DNA of 64,000 nt from Thermoplasmatales archaeon (GCA_016806715.1 CP060531.1:791966-855965); one strand, 5' to 3'; counted from the stretch's first letter, positions 17,435-26,955 are shown. Numbers and translations are program-made. The notes: generated by a model not told the origin, from the letters alone.

Positions 17435-18031
17435 CTATGGGTTTCCAACCAGCATTGCCCTGAACAGCGACCTGACCTTGACGCCCATTATCTCGTCCGC
17501 GCTGAGCTTCGATGTCAGCACTACGCACAGCAAAACCTTGCCGCCCTGGGATTGCACGTCCATTATGGTCCTCTTCAGGGTCTCACCTGTGCTTGTTACG
17601 TCATCAATGACGATTATCTTCTTTCCCTTGACACGAGCGAAGTTGCTGCTGAAGAATCCCTCTTCCCTTGCCGGGTGAGGCCTGTACACGATCAGTTCCT
17701 TGTCAAGGAGAGTAGAGACCAGGGTGGCATAGGGTATGCCGTTTATTGATATTCCCAGAACGGAATCGTAGTCAAAATCATTCTTTACCGACTCCTCCTC
17801 TATTATGTCAGCTATAACCTCGGCAATGGATTCCATCCTCTTCCCGAAAACGCCAATGCTTCTCCAGCCGATTTTAACGTCCTGAACCTTGCTTTCCTGC
17901 AGGAATTCCTTTCCCAGAAGCCAGGTCACTGTATTCACGGATAAATGCAATTCTGTTGATATTTCCTTGTCAGACATGCCCTTGGACTTGAGTTCAAGGG
18001 CTCTTTTGTAAAGTTCTTCCAGACTTTTCAT
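17435..18031 (-). CDS. gfcR: GfcR-type regulator (HTH plus phosphoribosyltransferase-like domain)
   Basis: 198 residues. The N-terminus (about 1-45) is a helix-turn-helix ([20 protein letters not shown]). The rest is a type I phosphoribosyltransferase fold with the PRPP loop [13 protein letters not shown] near residue 140. This architecture is that of archaeal GfcR, described in haloarchaea as an activator of sugar-catabolic genes, and earlier annotated as an orotate phosphoribosyltransferase-like protein. Catalysis is doubtful; the PRTase part probably senses a ligand. It precedes lysS by eight bases. Its own targets cannot be read here; the gene may sense purine or sugar status. Confidence 0.85.
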   Translation of the reverse strand: MKSLEELYKRALELKSKGMSDKEISTELHLSVNTVTWLLGKEFLQESKVQDVKIGWRSIGVFGKRMESIAEVIADIIEEESVKNDFDYDSVLGISINGIPYATLVSTLLDKELIVYRPHPAREEGFFSSNFARVKGKKIIVIDDVTSTGETLKRTIMDVQSQGGKVLLCVVLTSKLSADEIMGVKVRSLFRAMLVGNP

Positions 18032-18092
18032 GATTCACACCGTTTGATGAATTACCATTCTCAATTGCAAATAACTGTCGAGTATTATAATG

Positions 18093-18587
18093 TTAGCGGA
18101 GATTGCTGCGGGCAAGTTCCTCTCGTATCCTGGAAGCTACGGCTTCCAGGTCGGACCTTGATACCCTCTTTCTTTCCCAGTTCAGCCTTCCGTCTCTCGA
18201 GATGAAGTCGTTCATCCGCCTGTTTCCTTTCCTGGCAGTATCCGCTGCTAAACTTGAATCGCACCACCTCGGGATTATGTGCACGTGATAGTGCATCACC
18301 ACCTGGTTTGCACATGGGCCGTTATTCTGGCCTATGTTGATGGCATCGCAACCCAGGGCATTCATTACCGGTTGGCACAGTTTCCTGACAAGCTGCTGTA
18401 CCCTGAGGAAATCCTCCATGTCTATATCGAGAATGTTCACGAAGTGCTTCTTAGGAATAACCAGCAGATGACCGTCTTCAACTGGGGCATGATCAAGGAA
18501 TGCCATTGTGTTCTCATCCTCGTAGACGATTTCTGCGTTCCTCTTTTCCACGACCTCGGTACAGAAGACACAATCAGGATCAAACAT
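18093..18587 (-). CDS. HIT-family nucleotide hydrolase/transferase
   Basis: 164 residues with the histidine triad HYHVHIIPRW near residue 97; the middle His is the catalytic nucleophile. The N-terminus has CVFC and a second Cys-free partner region, and the conserved GHLLVIPKKH block comes before the triad. HIT proteins hydrolyse dinucleoside polyphosphates or AMP-lysine type substrates. The C-terminal extension is charged. It is 62 bases upstream of gfcR on the same strand, so it may belong to that operon or have its own promoter. Confidence 0.9.
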   Translation of the reverse strand: MFDPDCVFCTEVVEKRNAEIVYEDENTMAFLDHAPVEDGHLLVIPKKHFVNILDIDMEDFLRVQQLVRKLCQPVMNALGCDAINIGQNNGPCANQVVMHYHVHIIPRWCDSSLAADTARKGNRRMNDFISRDGRLNWERKRVSRSDLEAVASRIREELARSNLR

Positions 18588-18703
18588 CCTTGTTGGTAAT
18601 GTCCGGATCTAATAAAATGTTTCATGGCTCTCCATCCCGGCGGTATCACGGTTTACATCACATTCCCCGTATTGCGGGCGTACCTGCATACTGGCTGGAG
18701 CCG

Positions 18704-19141
18704 TTATTTAATCATGCCGCCGCTGTAGCGCATGGTGTACACTGTTTCAGAATTCTTCAGTATCCGCTCGGTTCCATAGAATTTCTCAATCTCACCAACG
18801 GCACTGTTTTCGTAGTGAAGACCCTGAGATTGAAACATATCCGGGCCTCGGATGGGAAGCTTGGGGTCCGGGTTCAGCAGGGCCGACTTCAGGAAGGTGT
18901 AAATATGGCCGCTATCCGCGTTCAGTCCGACGATTCCCCCGGAATAAGACATGGACCATATAGGCAATCCCATTGAGTGCACTACCTCCTGGCCAACAAA
19001 AAATAATGAACCGTAGTAAATATCCCTGTACAGAAAGCCACCATCAGCGAACTCAAGCTGCAGAGCCCCGGGAAAAAGCGGGTCACGCCTTCCAGAATTC
19101 CCGGCATATGTGTTGCGTTTTGCCATAACGAGAAAATCCAT
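18704..19141 (-). CDS. DUF5680-like protein
   Basis: 145 residues from ATG 19141; another ATG at 19165 would add eight. The layout fits the DUF5680 family: FLVMAKRNTYAG at the start, DGGFLYRDIYYGS, GLPIWSMSYSGGI and a final YSGGMIK. The family is widespread in bacteria and archaea, often as a stand-alone domain, and has no established role. Assignment is from remembered consensus. It is upstream of the HIT gene, and divergent from glcD with an intergenic region of about 180 bases holding both promoters. Confidence 0.65.
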   Translation of the reverse strand: MDFLVMAKRNTYAGNSGRRDPLFPGALQLEFADGGFLYRDIYYGSLFFVGQEVVHSMGLPIWSMSYSGGIVGLNADSGHIYTFLKSALLNPDPKLPIRGPDMFQSQGLHYENSAVGEIEKFYGTERILKNSETVYTMRYSGGMIK

Positions 19142-19326
19142 GAATCCAGCAGGTAAAACCATCATTTATCCCGTAGAAAATGGACATTTCCTTAATTAAA
19201 TGGTCGCACCTGGAGGTCGTCGTCCGGCTCACGAATGATCTCCCTGAACAACGAGTTGTGTGAAGAAGCACTGCTTTCCGCAGATTGTAAGGAGGAATTA
19301 TTACACATGGTTGACTATGTTTGAAC

Positions 19327-20718
19327 ATGAATCTTGTAGATCGCCTGAAACAGGCCGAAGGAATTTCGGTCCTGACAGAAAAAGAGGATATGGTTCCATA
19401 CAAACGCGATGCATCTTATTTCACCGGAGAAACCCCTGACGCAGTGGTGACACCGGAAAACCCGGCCGGGGTATCGGAAGTGATGAAAATATGCAACGAA
19501 CTGAAAGTTCATGTTACGGTCAGGGGTGGGGGGACTTCACTCACCGGTGCCTCTGTACCTGCAGAGGGTGGAGTGGTAATCAGCATGGCAAGGATGAACA
19601 GGGTGCTTGAGGTTAAGCCATCCGACAGTTATGTCATAGCAGAACCTGGCGTAAGGCTGGACGACCTGAACAGGGTGCTGGGCAAGGCAGGTTTCTTCTA
19701 TCCACCAGATCCTGCCAGTTCCATGGCAGCCACGGTTGGGGGCACAATTTCCACAAATGCCGGAGGACTCAGAGCGGCTACGTACGGTACGACAAAGGAG
19801 TGGATCCTAGGACTTCAGGTTGTTATGCCGACGGGCGAGATAATTGAGACCGGAGGACTGACATTAAAGAGGAGCAAGGGATACGACCTTACTGCACTGA
19901 TGGCAGGGAGTGAGGGGACGCTCGGAATAATAACAAGGGCTGTTCTGAAGATATGGCCGCTACCTGAGGCGACAGGAAGGATAATGGCATATTTCACCGA
20001 GATAGCACCAGCCGGCAGCGCCATTGCCGAGCTAAAGTCAAAGGGTATTGTGCCGTACATTGCTGAATTCATGGACAGGCTTTCACTCGATTCCATCCGA
20101 ACCGCAAGAGGCATCCAGTTTCCGGAGGAGGCCCAGTACCTGCTCCTGGTGGATGTTGCATCCACAAGTGAGTCACTGCACAGGGTGCTGGAGCTTGCTG
20201 CCGGCATTATACGCACCTTCAACCCTTTATCACTGGTAACTACGACTGACAGAGACGAGATGGACAGGATGTATGAGGCAAGAAAGGGGCTGTATTCATC
20301 GTCGCTTATCCAGAGGGATACCCCGGGGGAATACGTTGTGATAGCGGATGTCGTTGTGCCTGCATCCGGCCTGCCCGAAACGCTTGAAGGCATCAGGGCC
20401 TCGGCTGCGGAATTCAGGCTGAAAGTTGTCCTCTTCGGACATATCGGTGACGGGAATATCCATGCCAATATTTTTGCGGACCTTTCTGTGGAGGACATAA
20501 GGAAAAACGTTGACGGGTTCCAGATGTCCATAGCCAGGATAGCCGTTGCCCATGGCGGTTCTGTGTCCGCTGAACACGGAATAGGACTGGAAAAGAAGGA
20601 ACTGCTCAAGATGGAGCTGGAAGAAAGGAAGTCCTCTTATGACCTTGACCTGATGAGGAAGATTAAATCTGTCTTTGACCCGAACAACATACTTAACAGG
20701 GGTAAGATATTTGACTGA
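19327..20718 (+). CDS. glcD: FAD-linked dehydrogenase, glycolate oxidase GlcD / D-lactate dehydrogenase type
   Basis: 463 residues from ATG 19327 (a TTG at 19321 would add two). The PCMH-type FAD domain carries VRGGGTSLTGAS near residue 65, PPDPASSMAATVGG near 125 and GSEGTLGIIT near 200. The C-terminal domain has FGHIGDGNIH and SAEHGIGLEK, typical of the GlcD/D-LDH subfamily. It oxidises glycolate or D-lactate and passes electrons to the Fe-S subunit encoded directly downstream, whose likely start overlaps this stop. A five-codon frame with a strong Shine-Dalgarno (GGAGGA 19291-19296; ATG 19307) ends at the start of this gene. Substrate choice between glycolate and D-lactate is not resolvable. 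Confidence 0.85.
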   Translation: MNLVDRLKQAEGISVLTEKEDMVPYKRDASYFTGETPDAVVTPENPAGVSEVMKICNELKVHVTVRGGGTSLTGASVPAEGGVVISMARMNRVLEVKPSDSYVIAEPGVRLDDLNRVLGKAGFFYPPDPASSMAATVGGTISTNAGGLRAATYGTTKEWILGLQVVMPTGEIIETGGLTLKRSKGYDLTALMAGSEGTLGIITRAVLKIWPLPEATGRIMAYFTEIAPAGSAIAELKSKGIVPYIAEFMDRLSLDSIRTARGIQFPEEAQYLLLVDVASTSESLHRVLELAAGIIRTFNPLSLVTTTDRDEMDRMYEARKGLYSSSLIQRDTPGEYVVIADVVVPASGLPETLEGIRASAAEFRLKVVLFGHIGDGNIHANIFADLSVEDIRKNVDGFQMSIARIAVAHGGSVSAEHGIGLEKKELLKMELEERKSSYDLDLMRKIKSVFDPNNILNRGKIFD

Positions 20719-21976
20719 TATCCGCGAACTTGTCTCCGAAATGGCTGATGAGGTGGAGAAATGCGTCAATTGCGGCTTCTGCGAGAGTGTGTGCCCCACC
20801 CTGCCTGCATCAGGTTTCCGCTCCATAATGGGAGCAAGAGGCAGGGTTGACCTGGGAAAAGCGTTTGTAAACGAGTTTGCCGCAAACGGCAGAAACACCT
20901 TGAAGATCGCAGACTCTTTCTATTCATGCCTTGACTGCTTCGCATGCCTCCAGGTCTGCCCGGCAGGGGTAAATGCAGGGAAGGTAAGCGAGATCGGCCG
21001 GGAGATAGTTACAGCACATGCTCGGACGGATGCAAACCCGGAGAAGCCAGTGGCAGGGATGATAGTTGCAGCAACGATGAAATTCCTGAACCCCCTGGGC
21101 GTAAGAAAGAAGTGCACATCATGGTCAAAAGGGCTTGAGTTTGACCGGGACTCGTCCACCATCCTTTACACAGGGAATATGTACCAGCTGATGGCGTACA
21201 GCATCCCGCTTGGAAAAATGGAGCGCCGCCTTGGGGAAAAAGCCACGAATTTCATGTCGGGGATCATAGCGCATCACCCTGCTGCAATCAGGCTGACCTC
21301 AGCTCTTGTGGACAGGAAAATGCGCAGGCAGATGGACATTTTCCTGCGGAATATATACACGCTCCTGCGTGCGTCCGGAGCCGGGTTCAACTATTTAGGG
21401 GAAGAGGAACCGTACCCGGGAACGTTTATCCACGATCTCGGGTACAGGAGTAATTTCATGGAATACGGCAGGATGGTCATTGATATCTTCAGGAAGCACG
21501 GCGTGAAGACAATAATCACCGTTGATCCCCATACGTATGACATACTGAATGTGCAGTACAGGAAATATTTCAGTGACTTTGATTTCGAGGTTGCCCACTA
21601 CATGGATTACCTGGGAAAGGTGAAATTCTCGAAAACATCGGAAACAATCACCGTGCACGAACCCTGCCATTTCGTTCTCCGCCCCGGAAGCTATTCAGGG
21701 CCCACGGACCTTGCTTCCAGCGTCGCCAGAGTCACGTACCCTGAAAGAAGCGGCAGGCGAACAATGTGCTGTGGAGGGCCGGATGAGCTGCTATTCGGGA
21801 AACTTTCCGGAAATATATCCGGGGAAAGATTTGCGCAACTCAAGGCTACCGGTGCAGAGAGAATAATCACTGCCTGCCCGATCTGCTTTACCAACCTGAA
21901 CAAGGATTCCACGGTGGCTGACATTTCACAGTTACTTGTGGAGAGACTTCAGGCAGAGACCGCACCTGTGCCATGA
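20711..21976 (+). CDS. glcF: Glycolate oxidase/D-lactate dehydrogenase iron-sulfur subunit
   Basis: About 421 residues from TTG 20711, which overlaps the end of glcD and follows AGGGG; ATG 20741 is the alternative and also keeps all motifs. Two [4Fe-4S] motifs, CVNCGFCESVCP and CLDCFACLQVCP, lie within the first 90 residues. The C-terminal half holds CCG-type domains: HEPCHF then CCGGPDE, and CPICF. This matches GlcF-like subunits that carry electrons from the FAD subunit towards quinone. Operon with glcD and the downstream MFS carrier (gap 54 bases), giving an uptake-and-oxidation unit. Confidence 0.85.
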   Translation: MTDIRELVSEMADEVEKCVNCGFCESVCPTLPASGFRSIMGARGRVDLGKAFVNEFAANGRNTLKIADSFYSCLDCFACLQVCPAGVNAGKVSEIGREIVTAHARTDANPEKPVAGMIVAATMKFLNPLGVRKKCTSWSKGLEFDRDSSTILYTGNMYQLMAYSIPLGKMERRLGEKATNFMSGIIAHHPAAIRLTSALVDRKMRRQMDIFLRNIYTLLRASGAGFNYLGEEEPYPGTFIHDLGYRSNFMEYGRMVIDIFRKHGVKTIITVDPHTYDILNVQYRKYFSDFDFEVAHYMDYLGKVKFSKTSETITVHEPCHFVLRPGSYSGPTDLASSVARVTYPERSGRRTMCCGGPDELLFGKLSGNISGERFAQLKATGAERIITACPICFTNLNKDSTVADISQLLVERLQAETAPVP

Positions 21977-22030
21977 ATTCCCGCTTCAGTTTGGTGATCA
22001 TTTATAATGGATGCTTACTTATGATGTAAT

Positions 22031-23299
22031 ATGCAACGCGCTGATTCACTTCCCGTTGAGCAATCCTCTTCCTACAGGTGGGTGATGGCCACAGTTGCCG
22101 GGATATTGATGACGACCAGTTTCATATCCCTGACCGCCTTCAGCATAGTCTCGTCTTCCATAGCGCAGACCATTGGTGTAGGAACAAGCACGGTTGATGC
22201 ATACGGGGTGGATGCTTTCTCTATCGGGCTGTTCGTGGCCTTTTTTCTCGGGCATGGCGGGTTATTCGACACTAGAGTCAAGGCAGGAGTACTTGTCGCC
22301 CAGGCATTCCTGATTATACCGCAATTCATTATTCCAATTGCAGGAAGCCTCGCAATAATAGTGGCATTAAGATTCTTCCAGGGCCTCATGATAATGATGC
22401 TTGCCCTCTTCTCCATCCAGCTCTCAGGCTGGTTCCGCCCTTCAGAGAGGGCAAGGTCGCTTGCTTTCACTCTTGGAGCCATAACACTGGGCAGTGCCGC
22501 AGGCGGCATTCTTTCAGGAGTATTCAGCTCCATGAGCTGGCAGGAGACGTATTATATCACAGGCGTTGTAATGCTGGCAGGCGCCGTGATTTATTTCGTC
22601 TTTGCAAGAAATGCACCGTCACAGAGGGAATCTATCATTAAGGCAAAGAAGGTGAAGCACCAGGGAGCTTGGAGGAATCCAATGACATGGATAATGGGCG
22701 CAGTACAGATCCCCGTGACGTGGACACTGTTCAGCATAGGAGGATTTCTTCCTGAATTTTCAGGGCACCTCGGATACAGCGGACAGCAGACAACTGATCT
22801 TGTAATTGTGTGGGGAATAGCTGGCTTCATTGCAGCCTTCATAGGATCTTTTATAGGCGATTACTGGTCAGGAAAAGGCAGGACTAACCGCCAGATCTTC
22901 AGGTCCCGCATCCGGATAATGGCGATTGCCGACGCACTGATGGGAATCGGCGCACTCCTGATGATCCTTATCGGGCAGTTCTCTTATTACGACCTGATGA
23001 TAGCAGTCGTGATCAATGCGTTCCTGATGATGCTGCCCCCAAATTACTGGGCATCCACAGGAAGCGTTTTCCCGCTTGCGATAATGGGATCGGCAGCATT
23101 CGGTATGGGGCTGATTTCCAACTCAGCCGATGCCATTGGGCCTCTCGTGTCTTCCATCCTTGTTCCGGATTTCGGCTGGGATGGTGTATTCCTTATCATG
23201 GTTGCCCTGTCGATCATCGGCATAGGTATCTGTTTCATGGCTTCCAGAATAAATTTCCCTCTCGCACCTGATTCACAGGATCCCGAGCTGCAGGGGTAA
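22031..23299 (+). CDS. MFS transporter, probably for glycolate/lactate
   Basis: 422 residues with about 12 hydrophobic segments starting near residue 18. The usual helix 2-3 signature is weak; GSFIGDYWSGKGRTNRQ in the central loop takes the place of the second one. Adjacent to glcDF on the same strand with 54 bases between. The position suggests import of the 2-hydroxy acid oxidised by GlcDF. ATG 22031 follows an A/T-rich segment (ataatg... atgatg) so it may also have its own promoter. Confidence 0.75.
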   Translation: MQRADSLPVEQSSSYRWVMATVAGILMTTSFISLTAFSIVSSSIAQTIGVGTSTVDAYGVDAFSIGLFVAFFLGHGGLFDTRVKAGVLVAQAFLIIPQFIIPIAGSLAIIVALRFFQGLMIMMLALFSIQLSGWFRPSERARSLAFTLGAITLGSAAGGILSGVFSSMSWQETYYITGVVMLAGAVIYFVFARNAPSQRESIIKAKKVKHQGAWRNPMTWIMGAVQIPVTWTLFSIGGFLPEFSGHLGYSGQQTTDLVIVWGIAGFIAAFIGSFIGDYWSGKGRTNRQIFRSRIRIMAIADALMGIGALLMILIGQFSYYDLMIAVVINAFLMMLPPNYWASTGSVFPLAIMGSAAFGMGLISNSADAIGPLVSSILVPDFGWDGVFLIMVALSIIGIGICFMASRINFPLAPDSQDPELQG

Positions 23300-23615
23300 G
23301 TGGGGATTACTGGCCATGAATAGTTAACTCATGTCAAAATGTTTCTCCTACATCAAGCATATTTAGCGAGCGTTAAGAAGGCGAAATTCGCCCTGGATAA
23401 TAAAAACGTTCCCCCGAGAACCCATCTGCTCTAGCTGTAATCCGGGTATATTCATGGAAACCATAACCTGGAACCTTCTTCTAAATATGTATTGAACCAT
23501 TCTAAAAAGGAAACTGTCTCCCATGAAGCAGATTGGAACGCCCTGATGCAGGAGGCTATGCAACGCAGTAAACGATCATGGAAGACATAAATAACATTCC
23601 GAAGTTACATCTATC
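23300..23615. other. Intergenic stretch after the GlcDF operon
   Basis: About 315 bases. A 66-codon minus-strand frame (23363-23563) has no recognised motif. The end nearest 23616 includes likely promoter sequence for the following secreted protein. No RNA gene or repeat was seen. Confidence 0.35.
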
Positions 23616-23834
23616 ATGGGCGAAAAAAGGTTCTGGAATTTGCTCGTAATATCTGTTTCCATTATTGTGACTGTGATGACGACCACATGGTTTTCTCCGG
23701 CAACTGACAACTCTAGTAATACACAATCTATGCCTTCACCATCGGTTCCCACTACCCTGTATGCTGGAAACCGAACCGGTTATGTCACGAGCACACCGTA
23801 CAATATAGCTCATACTGAAGGTGACCAATCTTGA
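23616..23834 (+). CDS. Signal-anchored small protein, possibly the 5' part of a split gene
   Basis: 72 residues: Lys/Arg, then a hydrophobic anchor (about residues 8-27), then a Ser/Thr/Pro/Asn-rich stretch with sequons (NSS, NRT) that would face outside. It ends at TGA 23832-23834. The next frame opens at TTG 23831, overlapping as TTGA, and encodes extracellular-looking sequence lacking a signal of its own. Either the two form a coupled pair or one secreted protein has been broken by a one-base shift. No family recognised. Confidence 0.5.
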   Translation: MGEKRFWNLLVISVSIIVTVMTTTWFSPATDNSSNTQSMPSPSVPTTLYAGNRTGYVTSTPYNIAHTEGDQS

Positions 23835-24310
23835 ACCTGTGGATTGACTACAACTTGCCGGATTACGGACATTCTCTTGGCAGGAACATTACGGATGTTT
23901 CATCATCCTGTATTGTTCAGGTCAACGTTTCCGGCTATAACATGAGCCTGTTTATCTCCTTCAACCCTTCAATGGCATCTAAACATTCAAACGTATCCCT
24001 ATCAAATGTGAACGGTAGCGATCCAATTTTCATTTTCGCAAGAAGCGGACCAGGATTGGCTGCCGGACTTGGAGTCGCTCAACTTGACCACGAATCGTCG
24101 TTTTATGTGGAATTTGGCATGAGTTGGAGTACGAGCTGGCTCGGTATATTTACTCATCCGGGCAACAAGGAGGTTTATTCAGACAACGCGGACACCAAAG
24201 ATGGAACGTACTTGCCATTTTTGGCGGCAGGCGGAAATGGGATGTCAATTTCACCCGCGGAATTTCCGCACATAGAACCAGGGAATACTTTCGAGGAGCC
24301 ACCGTGGTAA
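23831..24310 (+). CDS. Extracellular-type protein without its own signal
   Basis: 159 residues from TTG 23831. It is rich in Ser, Asn, Gly and Trp, with sequons NIT, NVS, NMS and NGS, and no signal peptide. The hydrophobic stretch around GPGLAAGLGVAQL is too weak for a membrane span. The product would be cytoplasmic unless continuous with the preceding anchor. It ends at TAA 24308-24310, one base before the ATG of the next membrane gene. Unknown family. Confidence 0.5.
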   Translation: MNLWIDYNLPDYGHSLGRNITDVSSSCIVQVNVSGYNMSLFISFNPSMASKHSNVSLSNVNGSDPIFIFARSGPGLAAGLGVAQLDHESSFYVEFGMSWSTSWLGIFTHPGNKEVYSDNADTKDGTYLPFLAAGGNGMSISPAEFPHIEPGNTFEEPPW

Positions 24311-24311
24311 T

Positions 24312-24626
24312 ATGGGCTTGATTCATCCTCTCCTGCCGATATGGGCATGGTTTCTCACAATTATTGCTTTGCCACTGGTATATATTGTGTTACGTAGATG
24401 GGCACTAGAACAAGCCAGACGAAACAAGTTCACGATAATGCGAGGGGCAGGGTTAATGATATTGGGGGATTCCCTTGCTATACTGTTCGTTGTGATCACA
24501 TATTTTGCCACATCCTGGATCTTTGCCGTACCTATTGCATTTCTTATAAGTGTTGGAATCTTAGTATCGCTCTACAATTTCCTGACCATCCGTTCGAAGA
24601 CAAAGAAAGCCGGGAGGGAATCATAA
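24312..24626 (+). CDS. Small multi-span membrane protein, unknown
   Basis: 104 residues with three hydrophobic segments (about residues 8-27, 45-66 and 70-92) and a basic C-terminus (RSKTKKAGRES). It begins one base after the preceding stop, so it is almost certainly cotranscribed with it. The trio of signal-anchor, extracellular part and membrane protein looks like a local surface unit, but no family or function is recognisable. Confidence 0.55.
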   Translation: MGLIHPLLPIWAWFLTIIALPLVYIVLRRWALEQARRNKFTIMRGAGLMILGDSLAILFVVITYFATSWIFAVPIAFLISVGILVSLYNFLTIRSKTKKAGRES

Positions 24627-24799
24627 ATTCTCACCCTTTTCACTTTGGATGTACCCAACCCAATGTGAATCCCCCTGACGCTGATTAGCCGTCTTTTGGA
24701 TCCCCCATACTCACAGGTGAATCGGTACCTCCGGTTCATTGGGTCATATGCACAGTCCTCAAGTGACCTGATGTACCTGTCCCATCTTCCCTCAGACAC
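24572..24799 (-). other. Minus-strand open frame, possible remnant
   Basis: 75 residues, basic and tyrosine-rich (DRYIRSLEDCAYDPMNRRYRF in shortened form), overlapping the end of the preceding membrane gene by 55 bases. It could be a scrap of a mobile element, as its composition (Arg/Tyr/Cys) resembles zinc-binding transposase ends. No firm match. The remaining bases to 24972 show nothing else. Confidence 0.2.
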
Positions 24800-24972
24800 G
24801 GTGATTATCTTTGTATCCCACGATTACACAACAAATAGAATGGCGAGTTGCACCCACATAACAACCAGCCAACCTATTTTTACCAGAATATTAATGCCCG
24901 TCCAGAACCATGCTTCAGGAAGCTCACTTCAGCAGCCAGAAAAAATAAATAAAAACACTCAATGAGCACCAT

Positions 24973-25200
24973 GTGGATCAATCTAGAAGAAAGAGGATTC
25001 TTATAGAATTAGTACCGGGAGCCATAATATCTGCACCTATTTCTTATGTTCTTGCCCAGGGAAATAATTTCTTGCAAGCTCTGTTCATTTTCTATTTTGG
25101 AATCTGGTGGATTATTTTAGCTGTAACTTATGAGGTTTTCTTCTTTAAGAGAAAGCTAGGAAAGCAAATAGCCGCAAACAGCAATCCAAATCCCAGTTAA
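24973..25200 (+). CDS. Small membrane protein, unknown
   Basis: 75 residues from GTG 24973 (the nearby ATG at 24962 is in another frame). Basic N-terminus (DQSRRKRILIE), two hydrophobic segments (about residues 14-33 and 37-56), then a basic Lys-rich tail with FFFKRKLGKQ. It is a short hairpin-like membrane protein with no recognised family. The 226 bases to the next gene hold no other feature that I can support. Confidence 0.45.
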   Translation: MDQSRRKRILIELVPGAIISAPISYVLAQGNNFLQALFIFYFGIWWIILAVTYEVFFFKRKLGKQIAANSNPNPS

Positions 25201-25426
25201 GACAGGAAATTAATAATTTCTGAACTATCTATCCATTATTCAGCACACATCTTTGAATGCCGCTTTATGGCAGGAAAGTTGCAAGGTCAAATGGGATCAC
25301 TTCATCTCCCTCCAACATCTGAACACCAAATTTCACGGCGAACTCATGCATCTCATGCCACAATGGAACTGTGCAAAGCATTTCCATCAGTGTCAAAGAT
25401 AAAATACACTCCTGCGATTAAGGACT

Positions 25427-26263
25427 ATGCCATCCGGAACAATAAAAGTTAACAAGCCTCCACCACCGCCAATTGTCGGTCCACCTCCGAAATCGACCAA
25501 ATACAAGGGCGTCAAGCATACCATAATGGTAATGAGCGGCAAGGGAGGAGTCGGAAAGTCAACCATAGCAGTGAATCTAGCAGTTACACTGGCTAAGAAG
25601 GGACTGAAGGTCGGGGTTATAGATGCCGACATCAACGGCCCGGATGATCCAAAGATGCTCGGGGTCGACAAGGAGAAGGTCTATGCGGATGAGAGCGGAA
25701 TCTCGCCTGTAGATACAAAATATGGCGTGAAGGTCATATCAATGGCGTTCCTGCTGCCTACGGAAGAAACAGCTGTGGTCTGGAGAGGTGCCCTGAGGCA
25801 CAAGGCCATACAGCAGTTCATAGAGGATGTCGTGTGGAAGGACATGGACTATGTGATCCTTGATCTCCCTCCCGGCACCGGAGATGAAGCCCTGAGCATT
25901 TCACAGATTGTACCGGAAGTTGAAGGAGTGGTAATTGTCATAACACCACAGGACGTTGCCCTCCTTGACGCCAAAAAGGCTATCAACTTTGCCGACCAGA
26001 TGAAGATAAAGGTACTGGGCATAGTGGAGAACATGAGCGGATTCGTCTGCCCGCACTGCGGAGAGATAAGCTATATATTCAAGACAGGAGGCGGCGAGAA
26101 AGCTGCCATTGAACATAAAGTTCCGTTCCTCGGCCGCGTACCGCTTTCACCTGATGTTGTCGAGACCGCTGATGAGGGGATCCCAATAGTCACCAGAAAC
26201 GAGAAAATCATGAAGATATTCGAGGACATCGTTTCAGGGATCACGCAGCAGAATCCTGCATAA
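25427..26263 (+). CDS. Mrp/NBP35-type Fe-S cluster carrier ATPase
   Basis: 278 residues. The deviant Walker A GKGGVGKST is at about residue 39, following a Pro-rich N-terminus (PPPPP). DADINGPDDPKMLG (switch I) and DLPPGTGDEAL (Walker B/switch II) follow. Near the C-terminus, CPHCG provides the CxxC used by dimeric ApbC/NBP35 proteins to bind a [4Fe-4S] cluster. It delivers clusters to apo-proteins; this organism has several Fe-S enzymes nearby (GlcF, TcuB, Zfx, aconitase-like, LipA). The length is close to that of archaeal homologues. It stands alone, with its own leader region. Confidence 0.9.
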   Translation: MPSGTIKVNKPPPPPIVGPPPKSTKYKGVKHTIMVMSGKGGVGKSTIAVNLAVTLAKKGLKVGVIDADINGPDDPKMLGVDKEKVYADESGISPVDTKYGVKVISMAFLLPTEETAVVWRGALRHKAIQQFIEDVVWKDMDYVILDLPPGTGDEALSISQIVPEVEGVVIVITPQDVALLDAKKAINFADQMKIKVLGIVENMSGFVCPHCGEISYIFKTGGGEKAAIEHKVPFLGRVPLSPDVVETADEGIPIVTRNEKIMKIFEDIVSGITQQNPA

Positions 26264-26389
26264 TCCCCCTTCGACCTGGAGTGCATTGCCCTGCTCATCA
26301 CTACAGGATTAGGGAAAATTTCCTGGACTCCATCGGGCAAATGACAGACCCGATGATAACTAATTTTATACACCAATGCATATCAAATC

Positions 26390-26896
26390 GTGAGTACAAT
26401 CATACAGCTGTCGATACTGATTTCTGAAATTGTACTGCTGGTGCTCTGGTTTTCATCCTTTGCCATGTTCCCGCTTGTCATATATCCGTTCATGAAGACT
26501 GCAGATCCGAGAGTGCTGACCACGACTGCTCCACTAATAAGGAGAGAGGCCCTGTATATACGGTACATCGGCATAGCCACTACCGCTTCCTACTTTGTAC
26601 TGAGCATATTCCCCACGTACACGCTTGCCAACATTATGGATCATTTTCGCGGCTTCGGGTTCGACCTTATCCTGGGAGTCATGCTCTTTCTATATGCAGT
26701 CATATCCGAGGGATTTATTCTGAGGTATTCCGCAAAGCTATCGGTGGTTTCAAGCTACAGGACAAGGAATTCCGATGGAGAGACCTATGCACACGAAAGG
26801 CTGGCACAGTTTGTTATAGGAAGGGTCGCTCTCCTTGCATCTGAGCTGACCCTGGCTCTCCTTGTGATATTGGTCTTTTTTAGTGTATATCTATGA
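26390..26896 (+). CDS. Four-span membrane protein, unknown
   Basis: 168 residues from GTG 26390. A TATA-like TTTTATA about 25 bases upstream suggests a leaderless transcript. Hydrophobic segments lie at about residues 7-30, 56-77, 88-108 and 144-166, with a basic/polar loop (YRTRNSDGE) before the last. No catalytic motif. It stands between mrp and the kinase gene; the 59-base gap before the kinase has its own promoter-like A/T stretch. Function unknown. Confidence 0.55.
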   Translation: MSTIIQLSILISEIVLLVLWFSSFAMFPLVIYPFMKTADPRVLTTTAPLIRREALYIRYIGIATTASYFVLSIFPTYTLANIMDHFRGFGFDLILGVMLFLYAVISEGFILRYSAKLSVVSSYRTRNSDGETYAHERLAQFVIGRVALLASELTLALLVILVFFSVYL

Positions 26897-26955
26897 TGGA
26901 TGAAACATGCCTGATTAATTGATATACCAGTTATGGTATACGTCATAGGCACCTT

